Source of the DNA: an uncultured Alphaproteobacteria bacterium
GTDB lineage: Bacteria > Pseudomonadota > Alphaproteobacteria > Rhodobacterales > Rhodobacteraceae
Direction: 5' to 3'
Length of the DNA: 64,000 nucleotides
Assembly (NCBI GenBank): GCA_902576905.1
Contig: CACGWW010000001.1
Coordinates: forward strand, 367,213 to 431,212
Positions 8,677-18,798 of this stretch are shown in pieces. Within the stretch, counting starts at the first letter, position 1. Each line of letters starts with the position of its first letter. The translations under genes were made by a program, and so were the position numbers. The notes beneath the pieces were generated by a model. The model was not told the origin of the DNA and did not search any database. It saw nothing but the letters and a program-made list of their open reading frames with translations.

Positions 8677-11130
8677 ATGTCTTTTTTAGAAAAAGTTGAC
8701 TATCCAGAATCAGCTATAAAGGAGTATTCAAAAAAGTTTTTACTATTCATTTTTATAAAAACTCTTGGAATTTTACTATTTTTTTCATCATTCTTTGTAT
8801 TGCTATCCGTGATCACGTACTCCAAAAATGATCCTAGCTTCCGAAATGCCAACGACGGAGAAATTGCAAATCTATTTGGTAAATTTGGCTCATATTTAGC
8901 AGACTCTCTTCATGTAGCAGTTGGAGTCGCTATGCTTACATTACCTATATTCCTATTTGCATGGTCGAGTAGATTTCTCTTTAGTAACGGTCCGATTTAT
9001 CTTTTCAAAAGAATAATTTTGCTACCTTTGTTTATTGGCTTTTTCTCAGTATTTTTATCAACAAATACTCCCCCAAACTACTGGTCTTTTGAATATGGTC
9101 TAGGTGGAATATTTGGTGATACATTTTTGAAGAAACTACTACTTTATCAACCTATTGAAATAAATCAGTGGCTTCAATTAATTGCAATAATCTGTCTATC
9201 CTTTTCTATTTTTTTGTTTTTTCTTGTTGCTGGTTTTAAAAAGCATGAGATTTACTCATTGACAAGAAATAGAGTTCGGCATTTAAAGCTTTTTCTGGTG
9301 GGATCATATAAAGTTTTTAAGATTCTCTTAAAAACTTTATCTCAATCCAGGAAAAAGAGTTTAGAGACAGATGACCATAAGGATGCTTCAATAAAGCTAT
9401 ACGACCCTGCAATAAAAAATAACGACTATCAAGATACAAATAACAATTTTTCTGCTTCTAGGGACAATGAAAAAGATCTTTTTAATGGAATTTATAATAG
9501 GCCTGCTATTAGTATTTTTGGTAATGGAAGGATAAAAGCAAGATCTAACAAAATTAAGAGTAGTAGCAGAGCTGCTTCTGAAGCGCAGCCATCACTAGAT
9601 TTAACTCAAAATAAAGAAAATTATCGTTATCCCCCTTTAGCTCTGCTTAGAGATTATACATATCAATCAGTAAGCTCTGTGAGCGCTGTTTCTTTAAACG
9701 AAAATGCAAAAATGCTTGAAGCCGTATTAGAAGATTATGGGGTAAAAGGTAATATTATTTCTGTCAAGCCCGGTCCTGTAGTAACTCTTTACGAGCTAGA
9801 GCCAGCTGCGGGCTTGAAAGCTAGCCGAGTAATTTCTTTATCTGAAGATATAGCGAGGTCAATGTCTGCTTTGGCAACTAGAGTCTCTACAATACCGGGT
9901 CGATCCGTTATAGGAATTGAACTACCAAACTCAAGCAGAGAAAAAGTTTTTTTAAAAGAACTTTTGTCATCGAAAAGTTATGAAGATTGCCGTTTTCAAT
10001 TACCACTGGCCTTGGGTAAAGATATAGGTGGAGAGCCCGTGATAGCAAATCTGGCTAAAATGCCCCATCTCTTGATAGCAGGAACAACTGGGTCAGGAAA
10101 ATCGGTTGGTATCAATACAATGATCCTATCCCTTTTGTATAGACTTACTCCAGATCAATGTAGACTGATAATGATTGATCCTAAAATGCTAGAATTATCT
10201 GTTTATGATGGCATACCTCATCTGCTTAGTCCGGTAGTCACTGATCCTAAGAAAGCAGTTGTAGCTCTAAAGTGGGCGGTATTAGAAATGGAAGATAGAT
10301 ATAAAAAGATGTCACGGATGGGGGTTCGAAATATAGAAAGCTTTAACTCGAAGGTAAGCGAAGCAATCAAGAACGGAGAAACTTTCTCAAGAACTGTTCA
10401 AGTAGGATTTGATCAAAATACAGGTGAGCCGCTTTATGAAGAACAGAGCGAGGAACCCAGACCATTACCATTTATAGTCATTATAGTCGATGAGATGGCA
10501 GACCTGATGATGGTTGCAGGAAAAGAGATAGAAGGTTGCATCCAGAGATTGGCACAAATGGCAAGAGCTGCAGGTATACATCTCATTATGGCTACTCAAA
10601 GGCCCTCAGTGGATGTGATTACTGGAACAATAAAGGCAAACTTTCCCACAAGAATTTCTTTCCAGGTAACCTCAAAAATAGATAGTAGAACGATTTTGGG
10701 AGAGATGGGCGCTGAACAACTTCTTGGAATGGGCGATATGCTTTATATGGCTAATGGGGGTAAAGTTACTCGCGTTCACGGTCCTTTCGTATCCGACGCA
10801 GAGGTGGAAGAAATTGTATCTCATTTAAAGAAACAAGGCGTGCCTGAGTACCGGGAAGAAATATTGGACCCTAAAAATATTGAAAATAACGATAGCTTTT
10901 TTGATCCATCAGCTACAAATGGTAAAAGCGATGAGGAAGATCTTCTTGAAAACGCATTAGAAATCGTGAGAAGAGATAGGAAGTGCTCAACATCATATAT
11001 TCAAAGAAAATTATCGATTGGATATAACAGAGCAGCAAAGATAGTGGAAGCGTTGGAAGAGAAAGGTTTCGTGTCTCCTGCAAACCATGTTGGAAAGCGT
11101 GATGTATTAGTTCCTGAAAACAATATCTGA
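8677..11130 (+). CDS. ftsK: DNA translocase FtsK/SpoIIIE
   Basis: N-terminal TM helices; IAGTTGSGKSVGIN Walker A; VIIVDEMADLMM Walker B; C-terminal gamma winged helix. Confidence 0.97.
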   Translation: MSFLEKVDYPESAIKEYSKKFLLFIFIKTLGILLFFSSFFVLLSVITYSKNDPSFRNANDGEIANLFGKFGSYLADSLHVAVGVAMLTLPIFLFAWSSRFLFSNGPIYLFKRIILLPLFIGFFSVFLSTNTPPNYWSFEYGLGGIFGDTFLKKLLLYQPIEINQWLQLIAIICLSFSIFLFFLVAGFKKHEIYSLTRNRVRHLKLFLVGSYKVFKILLKTLSQSRKKSLETDDHKDASIKLYDPAIKNNDYQDTNNNFSASRDNEKDLFNGIYNRPAISIFGNGRIKARSNKIKSSSRAASEAQPSLDLTQNKENYRYPPLALLRDYTYQSVSSVSAVSLNENAKMLEAVLEDYGVKGNIISVKPGPVVTLYELEPAAGLKASRVISLSEDIARSMSALATRVSTIPGRSVIGIELPNSSREKVFLKELLSSKSYEDCRFQLPLALGKDIGGEPVIANLAKMPHLLIAGTTGSGKSVGINTMILSLLYRLTPDQCRLIMIDPKMLELSVYDGIPHLLSPVVTDPKKAVVALKWAVLEMEDRYKKMSRMGVRNIESFNSKVSEAIKNGETFSRTVQVGFDQNTGEPLYEEQSEEPRPLPFIVIIVDEMADLMMVAGKEIEGCIQRLAQMARAAGIHLIMATQRPSVDVITGTIKANFPTRISFQVTSKIDSRTILGEMGAEQLLGMGDMLYMANGGKVTRVHGPFVSDAEVEEIVSHLKKQGVPEYREEILDPKNIENNDSFFDPSATNGKSDEEDLLENALEIVRRDRKCSTSYIQRKLSIGYNRAAKIVEALEEKGFVSPANHVGKRDVLVPENNI

Positions 11131-11744
11131 TGCAAATGCGGGGTTTTAAAAAAAAGTTTCTCAGAACAATTTTCAGTATTTCTATAATTTTTATATTTTC
11201 AACTGATGTTGCACTTCCAAAAAACAATACCTTAAAACTAGTTAAAGACTATCTTGGAGACATTAAGACACTTCAAGCGAGATTCTCTCAAACTGATTAT
11301 ATGGGAGAAATTATGACAGGTGACCTTTTCTTGAAAAAACCAGGAAAAATTCGTTTTTCCTATGATCCTCCTAATTACTTACAAATTGTTTCAAAACAAC
11401 AGGCAATATTGATATTTGATCCTAAAAACAGTGGTACCGGTCCTCTAACATACCCCCTTTCTTATACTCCTCTGGGCTTCTTAATCAAAAATGATTTGAG
11501 CTCATTAATAAGTGAAAATGGTGAGAGTTTTGAGCTCAATGATTTGATCTTTTTGAAAATTCGAAATCCGCAATACCAACTAAGCATTGAATTCAATAAA
11601 AATCCTGTATCCATAAATGGATGGGAATTCAAAAATCAAATGGGAGAAATGATAAAAATCAGACTTAAGGATATACGAAAAAATAATTACATATCAGATG
11701 AAATTTTTAAAACTGAAAAGGATTATGAACGATTCAAAAAATAG
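11130..11744 (+). CDS. lolA: Outer-membrane lipoprotein carrier protein LolA
   Basis: Signal peptide; QARFSQTDYMGEIMTGDLFLKKPGKIRFSYDPP; adjacent to ftsK. Confidence 0.9.
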   Translation: MQMRGFKKKFLRTIFSISIIFIFSTDVALPKNNTLKLVKDYLGDIKTLQARFSQTDYMGEIMTGDLFLKKPGKIRFSYDPPNYLQIVSKQQAILIFDPKNSGTGPLTYPLSYTPLGFLIKNDLSSLISENGESFELNDLIFLKIRNPQYQLSIEFNKNPVSINGWEFKNQMGEMIKIRLKDIRKNNYISDEIFKTEKDYERFKK

Positions 11745-12519
11745 AAAGTATAGGAACGTGATCAGAAGGTCTTTCCCAGTCTCTAGCTTCTGAAAAAATT
11801 TGGACTTTGCTTAATTTAGATTTTAAATCTTGGCTTACCCATATATGATCCAAGCGTCTTCCGCGATTTGAAACCTTCCAGTCTCGTGCTCTATATGACC
11901 ACCAACTATATAATTTGCCAGACGGTTTCATTTCTCTGAATGTGTCAATCCAGTCTCCACTTTTTTTAATCTCTGATAAAAGGTCTGTTTCTATTTTTGT
12001 ATGCGAAACAACGTTTAAAAGGGCTTTATGGCTCCAAACGTCATCTGGTAAAGGGGCTATATTGAAGTCTCCAACGAGTATAGTTTTCTTTATCTTGCCT
12101 TTAAAAAATTTATTCTTAATTTCGGAAAGGAAATTGATTTTATGCTCAAATTTAGGATTTAATTTCGTATCGGGTAAATCCCCGCCTGCCGGAATATAAA
12201 GATTGTGGACCTTTACACCGTCTTCAAGCTCAATTCCAATGTGTCGAGCGTCGTCTCTACCACAAAAATTGAATTTCTCAATTTTCACTATTTTAAGTTT
12301 TGATAAAATTAAGACACCATTATACGACTTTTCCCCCCTAAAAGCTGCGAATTTATAACCCAGCTTTTCAAAGTTTTCCAAGGGAAGCTTTTCGTCAATA
12401 CATTTTGTTTCTTGGAGACACATAATGTCTGGGCAAGCTAGCTTTAAAAATCTCAACACTAGTTCTTCTCTAAGTCTGACAGAGTTTATATTCCATGATG
12501 CTACTGCAAGTGACTTCAA
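11734..12519 (-). CDS. xthA: Exodeoxyribonuclease III
   Basis: ASWNINSVR, CLQETKC, VGDFNIAP, RRLDHIWVS, SDHVPI motifs of the EEP nuclease family. Confidence 0.95.
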   Translation of the reverse strand: MKSLAVASWNINSVRLREELVLRFLKLACPDIMCLQETKCIDEKLPLENFEKLGYKFAAFRGEKSYNGVLILSKLKIVKIEKFNFCGRDDARHIGIELEDGVKVHNLYIPAGGDLPDTKLNPKFEHKINFLSEIKNKFFKGKIKKTILVGDFNIAPLPDDVWSHKALLNVVSHTKIETDLLSEIKKSGDWIDTFREMKPSGKLYSWWSYRARDWKVSNRGRRLDHIWVSQDLKSKLSKVQIFSEARDWERPSDHVPILSIF

Positions 12520-13190
12520 TTTTTCTCGCCCGTAAGTTCGTGATTCAAATAAAATCTGCCCCCTTTATTAATTATAAAATCGTTAAGAATTAGGCCTTCT
12601 TTAATTTTTTTCCTTAATCTGTAAAGGTGTGTTTCGAAAGTATGTGTTTCAATACTGGGATTTAACATCCAAACTTTTGACATTACTTCCTCTTTCGTTA
12701 TTCCTCTATCCTCAGAGTTCAGCAAAGATACAAATATATCACTTTCTTTTTCAGTTAACAAAACGGCCTGTTTATCTTTATAAATTACTTTTCTATCAGA
12801 AATTATGAAGCTTATATATCCAAGAACTTTGTTGTTCTCTCTTTTACTTTTCATTCTTTCAAATATTGGTTGCAATACTTCGACCAGCTCAACAATCCTG
12901 AATGGCCGTTTTAGGTAAATATTACCCTTTGGCAATAATTCGAACCTCTTCTGAGTAATTAATATTTTTTCTATCTCCTTAAGTTTATTTTTTTGCATTT
13001 TTGTATTTGATAAAAACTCTTTGAATTTAGTGGGATTATAATCACTTACTAAAACATCGAGATCTTCGATGTTTTCCAAAGTAAAATCTTTCACGACAAC
13101 AGCTCTCCCATTTCTGAATTTGTAACTTTCCAATAAAGTCTTTAAGCTCTCTCCAAATAACATATTTGACGTTATAATTGCTAAGTTCAC
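12516..13190 (-). CDS. OmpR-type winged-helix response regulator with divergent receiver domain
   Basis: C-terminal wHTH (LLTEKESDIFVSLLNSEDRGITKEEVMSKVW..ETHTFETHLYRLRKKI); N-terminal receiver-like fold lacks the acidic pair. Confidence 0.8.
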   Translation of the reverse strand: MNLAIITSNMLFGESLKTLLESYKFRNGRAVVVKDFTLENIEDLDVLVSDYNPTKFKEFLSNTKMQKNKLKEIEKILITQKRFELLPKGNIYLKRPFRIVELVEVLQPIFERMKSKRENNKVLGYISFIISDRKVIYKDKQAVLLTEKESDIFVSLLNSEDRGITKEEVMSKVWMLNPSIETHTFETHLYRLRKKIKEGLILNDFIINKGGRFYLNHELTGEKN

Positions 13191-13298
13191 GTTTTTTACC
13201 TTAAGTGAATTAAAATTATAAGATATACATCTATTAAAAATTTCCTTAGCATCAACTTAACATAAAAATTGAAATTCTAAACCAATTGACACAATAAA

Positions 13299-14393
13299 AT
13301 GTTTTTAAGCTCATCTGAAATATCTTCGAGGTTGGTCTCAGATTTACGATTAGGACTGCCAATCATCTTACATGATGCAAACACATATTTTTTAACAGCA
13401 GCGATAGAAACATTGTATTCAGAGAAATTAGATAAAATAATGGAGATTGCGAAAAACGAAAATTTTGAGATAGCTATAACTAATAGAAGAGCAAAGGTAT
13501 TAAAAGTTAGAATATATAATGAATCAGTTACTAGAATTTCAATAAGAGAAAAAATAAGCATACAACTCCTTCAAGCAATCGCAGATCCTTCAAAGGATCT
13601 AGATTATCCACTCAAGGGCCCATTCCAAAGCGAGAGAAATGGTAAATTCAACGTTGCTAGTGAATCACTATCACTTTGTAAGAAAGCAAGACTTTTACCA
13701 GCATCAATACTTGTAAATATACCAAAAAGCATACGGGACGAGTTAATATCTTCCCAAATATCTGAGACTGATATAGGTGATTTAAAGATTAAACGTGAGG
13801 AGACCAAGTTTTTGCCGAATTTGAGCTCGGCCCAATTGCCCATCAGTGGACAACAAAATATAAGCCTATCTGTTTTCAGAGAAGTAACAGATATAACTGA
13901 ACATTATGCGATAGTATTTGGCAATCCAAAAATTAATCAGCCTGCTTTAACACGCGTACATTCTGCTTGTTTTACAGGTGATTTACTTGGTTCAGAAAAA
14001 TGTGATTGTGGGGAGCAATTTAGTGTCTCAATGTCAAAAATGAGAAATGAGGGAAATGGGATTTTGTTATATTTAAACCAGGAAGGTAGAGGAATTGGCT
14101 TAGCTAACAAAATGAGAGCATATCATCTCCAAAATATTGGTTTTGATACAGTCGATGCTAACCATAGACTTGGTTTTGAAGATGACGAAAGAGACCTAGA
14201 GATTGCTGCAAAGATTTTAAAATCTTTAGGTGTAAGCGACATAAAGCTAATGACTAATAACCCAAAAAAAATCGAACTTTTAACTGATAATGGGATCGCC
14301 GTCAAAGAAAGAGTACCTTTGATAGTAAGTATGAATCCCAATAATGAAAGTTACTTGAAAACAAAAGCTAAAAAAAGTGGGCACCTTTTCTAA
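13299..14393 (+). CDS. ribA: GTP cyclohydrolase II with divergent N-terminal extension
   Basis: RVHSACFTGDLLGSEKCDCGEQ and YLNQEGRGIGLANKMRAYHLQ motifs; about 190 aa N-terminal region lacking DHBP synthase motifs. Confidence 0.9.
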   Translation: MFLSSSEISSRLVSDLRLGLPIILHDANTYFLTAAIETLYSEKLDKIMEIAKNENFEIAITNRRAKVLKVRIYNESVTRISIREKISIQLLQAIADPSKDLDYPLKGPFQSERNGKFNVASESLSLCKKARLLPASILVNIPKSIRDELISSQISETDIGDLKIKREETKFLPNLSSAQLPISGQQNISLSVFREVTDITEHYAIVFGNPKINQPALTRVHSACFTGDLLGSEKCDCGEQFSVSMSKMRNEGNGILLYLNQEGRGIGLANKMRAYHLQNIGFDTVDANHRLGFEDDERDLEIAAKILKSLGVSDIKLMTNNPKKIELLTDNGIAVKERVPLIVSMNPNNESYLKTKAKKSGHLF

Positions 14394-14395
14394 CC

Positions 14396-15067
14396 TTACT
14401 GCCTTAACCCAAAAATAGCCGTGCCGACTCGTACAAATGTTGCACCACAATTTATTGCTGCCATGTAATCTGAACTCATACCCATTGATAATTCCAAAAG
14501 ACCATTTTCATCAGCTAACTTTTTCAGAAGCCTAAAATGTGTTTCGGGTGCCTCGTTAATGGGTGGGATGCACATTAGACCTATAATGTTTAGATCCATA
14601 AACTTCTGGATTGTGTCCATAAACTCACTTAGCTTTTCAGGCTCAATACCGGATTTTTGCTGCTCTAAACCTGTATTGACTTGAATAAAAATTTTTGGGC
14701 AGAATCCTTTTTTTTGAGCTTCATCTGATATCTTCTCGGCTAATGAGTATCTATCTAAACTGTGTACATAATCAAATAATCCGAACACCTTTTTCACTTT
14801 ATTTGACTGTAATGGACCTAAGAGGTGCAAATTTATGGCTTTACTTTCTTTTTTTAATTCCTGCCACTTCAACACTGCTTCTTGAACTTTATTTTCACCA
14901 AAGTGAGAATGGCCCTCATCTATAACAGGTTTTATTTGATCCATGGACTTTGTTTTAGATACCGCAATTAGGTTAACAGAACCTTTTTTTCGACCTGCTT
15001 CGATTTCCTGTGATGCGATTTGGTTATTAATTATTTCTAATTTACTTATTTGTGTCACTGAATTCAT
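14396..15067 (-). CDS. yggS: YggS/PROSC family PLP-binding protein
   Basis: LIAVSKTKS, HFGENKVQEA, HLLGPLQSNKVKK, SMGMSSDY motifs. Confidence 0.93.
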   Translation of the reverse strand: MNSVTQISKLEIINNQIASQEIEAGRKKGSVNLIAVSKTKSMDQIKPVIDEGHSHFGENKVQEAVLKWQELKKESKAINLHLLGPLQSNKVKKVFGLFDYVHSLDRYSLAEKISDEAQKKGFCPKIFIQVNTGLEQQKSGIEPEKLSEFMDTIQKFMDLNIIGLMCIPPINEAPETHFRLLKKLADENGLLELSMGMSSDYMAAINCGATFVRVGTAIFGLRQ

Positions 15068-16565
15068 CCCTATATGTGTCTCTCAGCAAATTTTTCTGTA
15101 CTTTGCCCATTGAGTTTCTTGGCAGCTCTTTAATGACATGTATTTTTTTCGGCAATTTAAAAGCCGCAAGATTTTTCCTTAGAGCATCATTAAGAATATC
15201 TATATTGATGCTATGTCCTTTTTTCTCAACTATTATTGCTAAAATACCTTCACCAAAGTCTGGATGTGACACTCCAACAACTGCAGACTCTTCAACGTTA
15301 TTATCCCGGTCGATAACTGCCTCGATTTCTTTTGGATAAACGTTTAAACCTCCTGTTATTATGAGGTCCTTATTTCGTCCCACTATTGTGAGGTAGTTAT
15401 TTTGATCTAGGAAACCCATATCACCAGTAATAAAATAACCGTCATCTCTAAATTCACATTTTGTTTTCTCTGGTTTTTTCCAGTACCCCTTGAATACATT
15501 AGGGCCTTTTACCTCCACAACGCCTATACCCCCATTTTTTTTAAATTCGTCTTCAATCTCCAAGTCTGCTATTCTTATCTCAACATCTTCAAGAACTATG
15601 CCGACAGTCCCTGCTTTCCTTTCACCAATATATGGATTTGAAGTTATCATGTTTGTTTCTGTCATTCCGTACCGTTCTAAAATTTTATGCCCAGTACGAG
15701 ACTCAAATTCTTTGTGCGTTTCTGCCAATAAAGGCGCACTTCCCGAAATAAAAAGGCGCATGTTTTTCGTTATTTCCTGATTAAATTTGTTATTTTTTAA
15801 TAATCGGGTGTAGAAGGTTGGAACTCCCATCATTACCGTTGTTGAGGGAAGATTTAATATAATGTCATCTATATCAAACTTTTTAAGAAATCGAATTTGG
15901 CTGCCTGAAGCTAAGGCAACATTTGTTGCTACAAAAAGACCATGTGTATGGTAAATGGGTAGGGCATGTAACAATATATCGGAAGGAGTAAACTCCCACG
16001 CTTTTGAAAGGGTTAGGGCGTTTGAAAGCAAGTTTTTTTGAGACAGCATAGCGCCCTTCGATTGACCTGTTGTTCCTGAAGTGTAAAGAATTGCTGCTGT
16101 ATCATGTTCATCTGGTTCTTCAATAAAATCTAGAGGTTCATTTTCATTAAAATTTGAAAAAAAACTTCCTTTGTAATCAGCATCAATTGTTTCTATATTG
16201 AATCTTCTTTTTCTTTCTAACGAATCCAATTCCCTCAACATTTTTGAAGTGGTTATAAAAACTTTACATTCGCTATCATTTAAGAAATATTCAACTTCAG
16301 ACCCCGTATAGCCAGTATTTAAAGGTATAAATATTATACCTAGTTGAACACAGGCACCGTAAATTGTAAAAACGTGATGAGATTTTTCTATTTGAAGAAC
16401 TAAACAGTCCCCCTTTTCCAAACCAAATTTCTTTAGACAATTTGCCGTACACTTTATTTCATTTAGAAATTTATCATATGTAAGTGTCTTATCCAAGTCA
16501 GAAAAACTTAGAAAAATTTCTGAACCTTGGTTCTTGGCAAACAACTGATCGAATAGCGGGTTCAT
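15042..16565 (-). CDS. matB: AMP-forming acyl-CoA synthetase, malonyl-CoA synthetase (MatB)-like
   Basis: AAILYTSGTTGQSKGAMLSQKNL; ERYGMTETNM; C-terminal NSMGKVQKN; overall MatB-like length and motif order. Confidence 0.78.
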   Translation of the reverse strand: MNPLFDQLFAKNQGSEIFLSFSDLDKTLTYDKFLNEIKCTANCLKKFGLEKGDCLVLQIEKSHHVFTIYGACVQLGIIFIPLNTGYTGSEVEYFLNDSECKVFITTSKMLRELDSLERKRRFNIETIDADYKGSFFSNFNENEPLDFIEEPDEHDTAAILYTSGTTGQSKGAMLSQKNLLSNALTLSKAWEFTPSDILLHALPIYHTHGLFVATNVALASGSQIRFLKKFDIDDIILNLPSTTVMMGVPTFYTRLLKNNKFNQEITKNMRLFISGSAPLLAETHKEFESRTGHKILERYGMTETNMITSNPYIGERKAGTVGIVLEDVEIRIADLEIEDEFKKNGGIGVVEVKGPNVFKGYWKKPEKTKCEFRDDGYFITGDMGFLDQNNYLTIVGRNKDLIITGGLNVYPKEIEAVIDRDNNVEESAVVGVSHPDFGEGILAIIVEKKGHSINIDILNDALRKNLAAFKLPKKIHVIKELPRNSMGKVQKNLLRDTYRDEFSDTNK

Positions 16566-16568
16566 AGA

Positions 16569-17702
16569 TTAGGGCTTCTCATTAATGTCGCTCAATGCTG
16601 ACTTCCACTTACTTAGCCACCAGCGATACTGCTGTGGCCATTCCTTGAAATCCTTATTTTGATTTGCAATTTCTCTTGCCTGATTTGTCCAAAACGGATT
16701 AAAAAGATGCTGTCTTCCCAAAGCGATCAAATCTGCTTTTTCTTCTTGTAAGATGGTATTTGCAAAATCAAAAGTTCTAATTAGCCCCACAGCTTGTGTC
16801 TTAATACCTACCTCTTTCTTTATTTTTGCTGCAAAGGGAACTTGAAAACCAGACTTTCTTTTTTGGCCAGAAGCGGTAGCCCCTTTTGAAGAATTGCCAC
16901 CCGAAGAGCAGTCGACAACATCTACTCCCTGTTCCTTTAAAATATGGCAAAAATTAATGCTATCTTCTATAGTCCATCCTCCATCTAATCCATCTTCAGC
17001 AGATATTCGAACAAAAAGAGGAACTTTTTCTCCTATTGTTTCTCTAACTTTTTTAACAACTTCCAAAGGAAAACGCATTCTGTTCTCTATTGACCCACCA
17101 TACTCATCATTTCTTGAATTAGATAATGGAGACAGAAAGCTATGAAGAAGATATCCGTGTGCCATATGAATTTCTATGACCTCAAACCCTGCCTCTATCG
17201 ACCTCTCAGATGCCTTTACAAATGCATCTCTAACTTCACCCAACTCTTTTCTTTCCATTTTTCTCGGCTTTAACCATCCCTTATCTAAAGGCCGATCCAT
17301 AGGCGCAATTGGTTCCCATATTATATCACCTCTATCTGTATCGATGGTTGTTTGTGGACCGTTGCCGTGCCATGGTCTTTGCATGCTCGCTTTTTGTCCG
17401 GCATGTCCTAACTGTATAGCTGGAATTGATCCCAACACCTTAATCGATTGAGTGATTTCTCTTAATCCATCTATTTGCTTATCATCCCAAATGCCCAAAC
17501 ATCCATTGGTTATTCGTCCTTGTGCGGTAACCCCAGTTGCTTCAAGAAAAATGAGACCCGCTCCACCCATAGCGAGTTGGCCATAATGGGTTTTATGGTG
17601 TGTTTGGGCATACCCATCTTTAGCCGAATATTGACACATTGGAGACACCACTACGCGGTTTTTAAGATTGACATCACGGATCTTTAAATTTTCAAATAGC
17701 AT
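16569..17702 (-). CDS. NADH:flavin oxidoreductase, Old Yellow Enzyme family (YqjM/NamA type)
   Basis: MLFENLKIRDVNLKNRVVVSPMCQYSAKDG; QLGHAGQKAS; IHMAHGYLLHSFLSPLSN. Start placed at the internal ATG at 17702 rather than 17792. Confidence 0.92.
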   Translation of the reverse strand: MLFENLKIRDVNLKNRVVVSPMCQYSAKDGYAQTHHKTHYGQLAMGGAGLIFLEATGVTAQGRITNGCLGIWDDKQIDGLREITQSIKVLGSIPAIQLGHAGQKASMQRPWHGNGPQTTIDTDRGDIIWEPIAPMDRPLDKGWLKPRKMERKELGEVRDAFVKASERSIEAGFEVIEIHMAHGYLLHSFLSPLSNSRNDEYGGSIENRMRFPLEVVKKVRETIGEKVPLFVRISAEDGLDGGWTIEDSINFCHILKEQGVDVVDCSSGGNSSKGATASGQKRKSGFQVPFAAKIKKEVGIKTQAVGLIRTFDFANTILQEEKADLIALGRQHLFNPFWTNQAREIANQNKDFKEWPQQYRWWLSKWKSALSDINEKP

Positions 17703-17731
17703 TTTCTCTCCATATTTTGTAATCAAGTAAT

Positions 17732-18607
17732 TTATTCTCTTTTTAAGACAATTAATAGTATTCCAGGTGTGATCAGTAATAGGCTCAACCATCCATATAG
17801 TCCTAAAAGTTCGCCTAGTATCAGTAAACCTAAAACTGACCCAATTGGTGGAACAGAAGATAATATAGCTGATATTGAGGCAGATCCAATTTTTTGAGAG
17901 GCATACGTTATAAAAAATATTCCTATAAGATTAGGAACAAAACCTTGATACATCATTTGTAGCACTAAAATTTCGTTTGGTACTTCCGCCAAACCCTTAG
18001 GAAGGAATATGAAGTAAATAGGAAGATACAAAATTGCGTTGATCACAGATCCACAAAAAAGCAATTGGGTCATTGTAACATTCCACAACCTGCTTAAAAC
18101 AACGTAGATAGAAAAAAACATCGCTCCTATGATAAAAAATATATCTCCAATCCAAGTTTTTGAAAAATTTAGTTCTAATCCATCATAAACAGCTAGACAA
18201 CCTCCAAACAAAATTGTTGCCGCTCCAAGCATTTGCTGAAAAAATATTTTTTGTCTCAGAAGGAAAAATCCAAGTATCAAGGTAAAGAACGGCATGAGTC
18301 CGTTCATAAATATGCCTCCATGAGACGCTGGTGCGTAAATAAATCCACTAAAAACGCAAAGAATGTAAATTGGTCCAAGTAAAAAAGTAACTATTATTAC
18401 TCTGAGAAAACTCATGGTTTGCCAGGGTTTAAAATATAATACAATGGGTAATGCTATTAATGACGATAACCCATAACGAAATGCTGCAAAATCATAAATC
18501 GTTAAAGTGGAAGAAACACCCGACCTTGTAACTACCAACCAAAATGACCAGATAAAAACGACCGAGATACCAGCTATCAGTCCTAAGAAATATTCACTTC
18601 TGATCAT
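17732..18607 (-). CDS. EamA/DMT-family transporter
   Basis: About 10 hydrophobic helices with EamA repeats. Confidence 0.85.
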   Translation of the reverse strand: MIRSEYFLGLIAGISVVFIWSFWLVVTRSGVSSTLTIYDFAAFRYGLSSLIALPIVLYFKPWQTMSFLRVIIVTFLLGPIYILCVFSGFIYAPASHGGIFMNGLMPFFTLILGFFLLRQKIFFQQMLGAATILFGGCLAVYDGLELNFSKTWIGDIFFIIGAMFFSIYVVLSRLWNVTMTQLLFCGSVINAILYLPIYFIFLPKGLAEVPNEILVLQMMYQGFVPNLIGIFFITYASQKIGSASISAILSSVPPIGSVLGLLILGELLGLYGWLSLLLITPGILLIVLKRE

Positions 18608-18798
18608 ATCGCAAAAATCTCACTTATTTTACAAAAATTCTTTATAATTGAAATCACCTACATGTACGTGAGTGTCTTACTTTCTGATGAAAAGCAACAA
18701 AAATTATTATTTTAAAAGAAATGCAATTTGCCTATACTCTGAGTTTGTAAAAAGATTCTTTTTTTTTATTTAAAAAAGAACAAATTTGGGAGAAAGAA

